From Lamellibrachia columna (lineage: Eukaryota; Annelida; Polychaeta; Sabellida; Siboglinidae), in contig OY759261.1 of NCBI GenBank assembly GCA_963662155.1, forward strand, positions 8,918,479 through 8,982,478: 64,000 bases of DNA, in the 5' to 3' direction. Below are positions 57,880 to 64,000 of the stretch, in pieces. The position numbers were made by a program, and so were the translations under genes. How positions within the stretch are numbered: position 1 is the stretch's first letter; each line of letters begins with the position of its first letter. The notes under the pieces are model-generated. The model had not been told where the DNA came from, searched no databases, and was given only the letters and a program-made list of their open reading frames with translations.

Positions 57880-60095
57880 TACATCTGAATTTTTGTGGGC
57901 CTTGGTGAATGAAAGTTTCCATAAAGGCATATTCCCCAAGACATTGAGAAAGGCAAGTTTGATTGCTTTGTTAACAAAATAAATTTTACATGTGGATGAA
58001 CTGAAGAACTATCGACCTGTGTCGAACATTTTGTTTATCAGCACATTAATTCAGAAGGTTGCAGTACGAAGACTAGTACACCACCTCAATAATAACGTGT
58101 TGGAAGAACAGTATTAGTCTGCTTACAAGGCAAAGCATAGCACGGAAACCATATTACTCAAATTTCAACATGACATTGCTTCAGCTTTATATGACAACTG
58201 TTTCGTTATGTTGGTCATGTTGTACAAATCAGCAGCGTTTGATTATGTTGGCCAAGAACAAATGATGTTCTTGTTCGAAGGCGAATATGGGATACAGGGT
58301 CGAGCATTAACGTGGTTTAGGTCATATTTGGATCGACGGAAATATCGTGTTCAAATTGATGGTGCATCATTTGAATGTGATCTAATGTGGTGTGGGGTGC
58401 CACAGGGTTATGTACTTGGACCCATTCTACTCACGATGTATTTTGTATTGATGGTGCGTCATGTGAATGTTGTTCCACTGTGGTGTGGGGTTCCACAGGG
58501 TTCTGTACGTGGACACATTCTATTTACGATGTATTTTGTATTGATGGTGCGTCATCTGAATGTGATCCACTGTTTTGTGGGGTTCCACGGGGTTCTGTAC
58601 TTGGACCCATTCTATTCACGATGTATTTTGTATTGATGGTGCGTCATCTGAATGTGATCCACTGTTTTGTGGGGTTCCACGGGGTTCTGTACTTGGACCC
58701 ATTCTATTCACGATGTATTTTGTATTGATGGTGCGTCATCTGAATGTGTTCCACTGTGGTGTGGGGTTCCACGGGGTTCTGTACTTGGACCCATTCTATT
58801 CACGAAGTGTTTTGTATTGATGGTGCATCATCTGAATGTGTTCCACTGTGGTGTGGGGTTCCACAGGGTTCTGTACTTGGACACATTCTATTTACGATGT
58901 ATTTTGTATTGATGGTGCGTCATCTGAATGTGATCCACTGTTTTGTGGGGTTCCACGGGGTTCTGTACTTGGACCCATTCTATTCACGATGTATTTTGTA
59001 TTGATGGTGCGTCATGTGAATGTTGTTCCACTGTGGTGTGGGGTTCCACGGGGTTCTGTACTTGGACCCATTCTATTCACGAAGTGTTTTGTATTGATGG
59101 TGCGTCATCTGAATGTGTTCCACTGTGGTGTGGGGTTCCACAGGGTTCTGTACTTGGACACATTCTATTTACGATGTATTTTGTATTGATGGTGCGTCAT
59201 CTGAATGTGATCCACTGTTTTGTGGGGTTCCACGGGGTTCTGTACTTGGACCCATTCTATTCACGATGTATTTTGTATTGATGGTGCGTCATCTGAATGT
59301 GTTCCACTGTGGTGTGGGGTTCCACGGGGTTCTGTACTTGGACCCATTCTATTCACGAAGTGTTTTGTATTGATGGTGCATCATCTGAATGTGTTCCACT
59401 GTGGTGTGGGGTTCCACGGGGTTCTGTACTTGAACCCATTATATTCACGATGTATTTTGCTCCGTTTAATCGCATACATCAGATGGACTGTTCTAGCTAT
59501 CATACATATGCTGATGACATATATGTATATGTGTCGTTTAACCCTAACATCGAAAGTGACAAAGAACGATATGTGGGGCGTCTAGTCGCAAGCATAAGAG
59601 AAGTACGAAAGTGGATGCTACTGCATCGACTGAAGTTAAATGGCGGCAAGATGGAACCAATACGGTTAATATCCAAACAAAACAAAGCAATGCTGTTTCC
59701 TGCTGCTAATTCAGTGTTAGGAGTAGCAACATAATTTCTGCTACGCTTGTTCGAAATCTGAGTGTAATTATGGACCTGTCTGTGCCAGTTGCAACTACCA
59801 CCTACGCAAGCTATCGTTAATTCGGCGTTATCTAGCACCTTATACTGTAAGGTGCGCAGTTAAAACCCTTATAACATCACGGCTAGACTATTGCTATTCG
59901 CTATTGCTAGGACTACCACTTGCACTAATCGAACGCCTACGGCATATCCAAAACAAAGCTGCCCGCTTTGTAGCTAGAACAAGGCAACGTGACCATATCA
60001 CCCCTGTGTTTAGGGAGCTGCATTGGCTACCGATGCGTCACCACATTGAATTTAAAATTATAGTAATTGTGTTGAAATGTTTAAGTGTTATTTTA

Positions 60096-60130
<35 letters not shown>

Positions 60131-60250
60131 TTTTAAATGAGTATTTATTTAATAATTTACCTGGATTATCAGCAAAATGTTTTGTATTTTTATGTATTAT
60201 TTTATTGTAAAGCGCTTTGATCTATCTACAGGAGTATGCGCTAAGTAGGC
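57880..60250 (+). mobile_element. L2-like LINE with internally amplified RT segment
   Basis: RT blocks: KNYRPVSNILF, SAYKAKHSTETILLKFQHDI, ASALYDN..FDYVGQEQ, RALTWFRSYLDRRKYRVQID, GVPQGYVLGPILLTMYF, then a tandem array (58355-59457), then SSYHTYADDIYVYVSFNPNI (catalytic YADD), LHRLKLNGGK, a frameshift, and LRHIQNKAARFVARTRQRDH, FRELHWLPMRHHIEFKIIVI. The 3' end has the L2-type tgtaaagcgctttgat. The 3' end runs into a paraoxonase exon at ~60250. Confidence 0.75.
58355..59457 (+). repeat. 92-bp tandem array, 12 units, from the RT GVPQG block
   Basis: Each unit codes from IDGASSECVPLWCGVPQGSV to the following LGPILFTMYF. Ten of 12 are 92 bp; units 1 and 7 measure 93 bp to the next copy. Variants (ctgtggtg/ctgttttg, cacaggg/cacgggg, acccattctattc/acacattctattt, cgatg/cgaag) repeat every three units in the middle of the array, giving a ~276-bp higher-order period. 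Total length from first to last GVPQG is 1014 bp, so the flanking RT frames remain in register although internal units contain stops. Confidence 0.9.
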
Positions 60251-60396
60251 GTCACCAACAGTTCAACAACTTCAATGTTATCTTCGAGTTGAATACCGGT
60301 CTTCGTCTTGGCAATGTCGACTTCTACGATGGCACCAGGGGCACTATGTCTTGGCAAGACATAACTGTCCAAATAGAATAAACACATCCACGGATT
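60250..60396 (+). pseudogene. Paraoxonase-like exon 6, 5'-truncated by LINE (PON-F)
   Basis: From gtcaccaacagttcaacaac the exon follows PON-A exon 6: FNVIFELNTGLRLGNVDFYD, GTRG, then a frameshift, ending at a gtaagt donor (60397). The LINE 3' end lies exactly where the exon's first ~50 bp should be. Confidence 0.6.
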
Positions 60397-60714
60397 GTAA
60401 GTAGGTGTCCTTGGCTTTGTTGTCTATCCGATATTTCGTTAATAATATTAAAAACAATATTCTAGTTAATTCCTTCATTTGGCAGCCATTCTAGAATAGC
60501 GATTTCTCAAGATACATGCACACTATAGTCGTGTTTATTAAACTGCCCCAAATGACAATAACTATATAAGGTTAAGTTCCCTAGACATTTCGCTACTGCC
60601 AACTCTCCTAGTTTTCTTTTGCGACTCCCGTTTCCCACAATCATGAATAAATATGTTGTTTTCTCACAACAATCAGCTTGATCTGAAAAAACAGTGTAGT
60701 TTCCGTATTTGACA

Positions 60715-61330
60715 ATATTTAACAAGATTGCTATTCAATGTAAAGGTCCAGATGGCAAGTGGACAAGAAAGCTATCGGCGTATCAAGAGTCCAATTTTTT
60801 TAAGATTTGTGTAATCTGCCCTCCTGAGAAATGTGTCAACCTTGTTTTTAAACATATTCAGGCTGCTAACAGTTTCACAATCTGTAGATATTATATTGCA
60901 TTCACTGGCTGTCCTCTGTGAGAAAGAGTACATCATGATATACAATCTACACCGATCTTTTACCTCATGTTCTATTATCTTTCTTGAGCGAGAAAAAATA
61001 ACTCGATCAATATTTTCATACGCATTCAATATCTTGAAAACTTCCATTTGATCTCCTCTTAACCGCCTTGTCTCTATGCTAAACCACATTCTTTCAGTAG
61101 TATTTTAACTAAGGTCTCTCAGTTCTGGAGTAATTTTAGTTGTTCTTCTCTGTACTCTTTCAAGCGTATTTATATCCTTCTTATGATATGGTCTCCAAGA
61201 TTATATACATAACTCTAAATGAGACATACCTATTGATTTATATAGAGGTTTAATTAGTTTTGTTATGTTCTACTTCACCTAAACAACAACAAAAATTACC
61301 ATTTAAAGCTACTCTTAAACTTTCATATCA
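60715..61330 (-). mobile_element. CR1-like LINE 3' fragment, diverged
   Basis: Same family as 23925-25095: IETRRLRGDQMEVFKILNAY, SSLNMFKNKVDTFLRRADYT. Contains stops; older than the other copies. Confidence 0.75.
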
Positions 61331-62134
61331 GCCGATGGTTAGTTGCCAAATAGTTTTCGGCAGAAAAAACTGTTGGTGAAAAAGACTCGGTATGTGTATG
61401 TCGAGCATAAGTTTGCATGCATTATCTGTATGACTTTGACGATCTTCTGTGGGATGCCATACGGCTGGAGAATCCGGAACAGTTTGTGTCTATCTACGCA
61501 GTCAAAGGTTTTTTGAAGTAGATGAAACTATTGGCAGCTCTGAACTGCGTTGTGTTTTAGTTGGTTCTGTTACGTATGTCCCTGTTAATTTCAAAATGTG
61601 ACGACACACCAGCATTTTACATTTGTACGTTATGTATGCATATTTGTTTAATTAAATAACCCACTTTAGCAATTGAACACATATATTACACTAATGGGAT
61701 ATGGCTATGTAATATGTTCATGTGTATCCATTCATTACGTCCTTACCTTTACGCATTGTTGGGTAGGTAATATATATTAATCGTGAAAAGTATCAACGTG
61801 CGACACAACTGTAGTAATCATATCTGCAATTTATGTAGGGTGCAGCTGTACTATTTCGCAGTGGGGCAGGTCACTCGAATTTATAACGCTTCCTTCCTGA
61901 ATATTGTCATGGCTCATAACTTCAGAGACACATTATAGTTCGAAATGGCATTTTTTTTGTAAAGGTAGACCAATCAACCTTTATTCGTGGTCGTCCTATA
62001 TGTGACAACCGATTGCTTGTACACCAAAATAAGCAACATCTACCACATGCCTTCGTGCGTGTATGTGTGTGTGTATGTGTGAATATACGTGCGTGTGCGT
62101 GTTAGCGTGTGTGTGCGCGCACGTGTGTGTGTAT

Positions 62135-62190
<56 letters not shown>

Positions 62191-62281
62191 GTGCGTGTGT
62201 GTGTGTGTGTCCGTGCGTGCGTGCGTTTACGTAGAGAACTTTCGATTGGCGGAATGGAACTTATGATGACAGCTGCAACAG

Positions 62282-62645
62282 TTATGCGTGATGTACTTCA
62301 CAAAGAAGCAATTTTGTGTAGACGCTACCAACGAGCATATATCGGCCGTAGCGGGCAGCGCTGCATGCCACAGAGATTTGTCGTCCGTCGTTGTCGTACA
62401 CCACCGCAATGTCTGTCACTTTGAAGTCTTCGGACAACGTCAGCCGCAGCACCTGCACCGAGCAACATGACGTGAAATTGAAATCAGATAATTGACAATT
62501 TCAGAATATTGTGGAGAGAGAAAGAACAATAATGGAGACCTTGGTGGTATAAAAGAAGAACACACGATAGCTAAGATGAGAGTGGAAAGACGACGAATAG
62601 ATGACGATTAGTATCCACATAATTATGTCAGGATTGTCTCGTGTA

Positions 62646-62700
<55 letters not shown>

Positions 62701-62736
62701 GAGGGTCTACTATTTCCGAATGCAAAAACACACACA

Positions 62737-62813
<77 letters not shown>

Positions 62814-63112
62814 AAAACACACACATATGACAAATCCGAACGCGCATTAAATTGTACTCCTGCGACTTATTCACTCTTTGTCATTACTGTCCTAATACAC
62901 GCCGATTAAGTGAATGTTCTAATTTATAGAATCAAATTGTCCGTACTGATTCCATTAGGCCTAGTTCACTGTACCTGCGAAGGCGATCTGGCGGTGTGAG
63001 GCGATTGCATGTGTTTCATCAGCGCCTTGGAGTCCGGGTGCCCCGTCACCCACAAGTGTCCAGAAACCACGTCAACATTGATGTTTCCGACAATCATTCC
63101 CAGCGGAACCAC
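62282..63112 (-). pseudogene. Paraoxonase-like gene PON-B, exons 8 and 9
   Basis: Exon 8 (62975-63112): VVPLGMIVGNINVDVVSGHL, then WVTGHPDSKALMKHM. Exon 9 (62282-62452): VLRLTLSEDFKVTDIAVVYD, SAARYGRYMLVGSVYTKLLL, CEVHHA and TAA. Both exons are open, have the same lengths as in PON-A (138 and 171 bp) and have proper sites (acceptor cag, donor gtacag). Upstream exons would lie beyond the right edge, so this could be the 3' end of a working gene. Confidence 0.65.
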
Positions 63113-63754
63113 CTGAAACACAACAACTATCTGACTAACTGATTGACTTAATAATTAAGTAAAGAAATCAATAACTAGCTTACCAACTAACGTCCAGTGT
63201 GATACCAATCTTCGTTAGAGAATAACATGTTGAAACCGACAGAGCTGCCAGGTCCACCGCTATGTCTTCATATTTGTAGAATCTTATCATGTATAGCTTT
63301 ATTCCATCTAAAGCATTATTCCACCAGGAGGGAAACTCAGTTTCACACTCCCCGTTGCGGAAGCGGCATAAAGCCTTACTCTATTTCCCCCACACCACGT
63401 GTGTTGTGTGATGCTTCTTAGCATTTCTGGATCTTATGAAAGGCGAGTTGTCACTGTCATGTTGAGAAGTCGATTCAACAAAGTAATTGTCAACCATACG
63501 TCAAACATTATCATGTCCCACATTTTAACTACAACACAGAAAGTATAAGTTTATTTGTAACATTTTGGGATCAAAGCGAAGTATCAAAGACATGGAACTT
63601 CCAAAAAAAGTTTTCGGAATGGTGACTAGAACATAATAAGATATTGAGTTGATGATAATTTGAGAGATTAACTAGCAGGCTTCAGAAAGAAGATATACAG
63701 TTGAAATATATTTATTCTGCAAAATATAATACAGCAGTCAGTTATGCGGCAGAC

Positions 63755-63890
63755 AACTTTATATATAATTTGTGTAGACTTCAAAAAGGTATTTGATTCC
63801 GCGCTTCGAAGTAGCCTTTCGAAAATCATAGAGAGCTACCGAATCTTACACAAGATAATCTAAATGATTAATATCTTAAACACGCAGAGA
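63755..63890 (+). pseudogene. LINE RT fragment in PON-B upstream intron
   Basis: ICVDFKKVFDSALRSSLSKI; duplicate of 33650-33830. Confidence 0.6.
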
Positions 63891-64000
63891 GATTGTGCAG
63901 TGTTATATGAAGACAAGACAAGAAGTTGGAGCAGGATTGGTCACGAGAAGACAAACTGGCAAAAAATAGTAGCACAAGACATATAAGACTTGGGGTGGAA

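Larger units (their letters stand above)
61330..64000. repeat. Segmental duplication, copy B (pairs with 30830-33880)
   Basis: See copy A. Within it a minus-strand RT scrap (61360-61520), (TG)n at 62120-62188, PON-B exons, (TA)n (62648-62697), (CA)n (62726-62826) and a LINE RT scrap (63755-63890). It reaches the window edge, so its full length is unknown. Confidence 0.7.

Noticed and set aside
58355..59457. CRISPR-like array
   Set aside because: Units are contiguous 92-bp repeats of RT coding sequence without spacers, in a eukaryotic LINE.

Overview
The window is nuclear DNA of a metazoan, probably a marine invertebrate (the phylum cannot be read from it). It has spliced paraoxonase-like exons with GT..AG borders, non-LTR retrotransposons of several clades, BEL/Pao and Ty3/gypsy fragments, long (TA)n, (TG)n and (CT)n microsatellites, and a complete Maverick/Polinton virus-like DNA transposon. 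No intact single-copy host gene is evident; almost every coding trace is a mobile-element gene or a broken gene copy.

Layout. 1-2016 and 18629-21600 are parts of a ~3.2 kb host repeat (called U here). Unit U is split by a Polinton at 2017-18628 (16.6 kb; AG..CT ends, ~270-290 bp terminal inverted repeats, 6-bp target duplication TACGCC at 2011-2016 and 18629-18634). Left to right the Polinton holds a minus-strand acidic ORF; a NADAR-family (ADP-ribose glycohydrolase-like) gene; an RPA70-C-like OB-fold ssDNA-binding protein gene split by a LINE; two unknown ORFs; protein-primed DNA polymerase B; a packaging-ATPase remnant; a small basic protein; a conserved Polinton protein of unknown role; two tiny membrane proteins; a retroviral-type integrase with chromodomain; a third membrane protein; penton; a core-protein-like basic protein; major capsid protein; and an adenovirus-type protease. 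Many genes have frameshifts or stops. Two junctions (PolB/ATPase and capsid/protease) look like internal deletions, so the copy is dead or non-autonomous, though it keeps its ends.

21.6-48 kb is a patchwork of LINEs (a CR1-like element with SGNH-esterase and endonuclease regions, invaded by a second CR1-like copy in the opposite direction), more U copies (plus at 37.6-38.9 kb, minus at 40.8-44.9 kb), and pieces of a paraoxonase/arylesterase (PON) family. The best PON locus, on the minus strand at 32.0-37.2 kb, has five recognisable exons. A second locus at 62.3-63.1 kb, and single exons at 26.3, 46.1, 52.1 and 60.3 kb, show that the region has been repeatedly duplicated and inverted.

48.8-51.9 kb is an RTE-like LINE; 53.6-55.8 kb a BEL/Pao remnant; 55.8-57 kb a LINE scrap plus a possible second Polinton relic; 57.9-60.25 kb an L2-like LINE whose reverse transcriptase has gained a 12-unit 92-bp tandem array and which ends inside a PON exon. 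The most distinctive cargo is the NADAR gene plus RPA-like gene on the Polinton.
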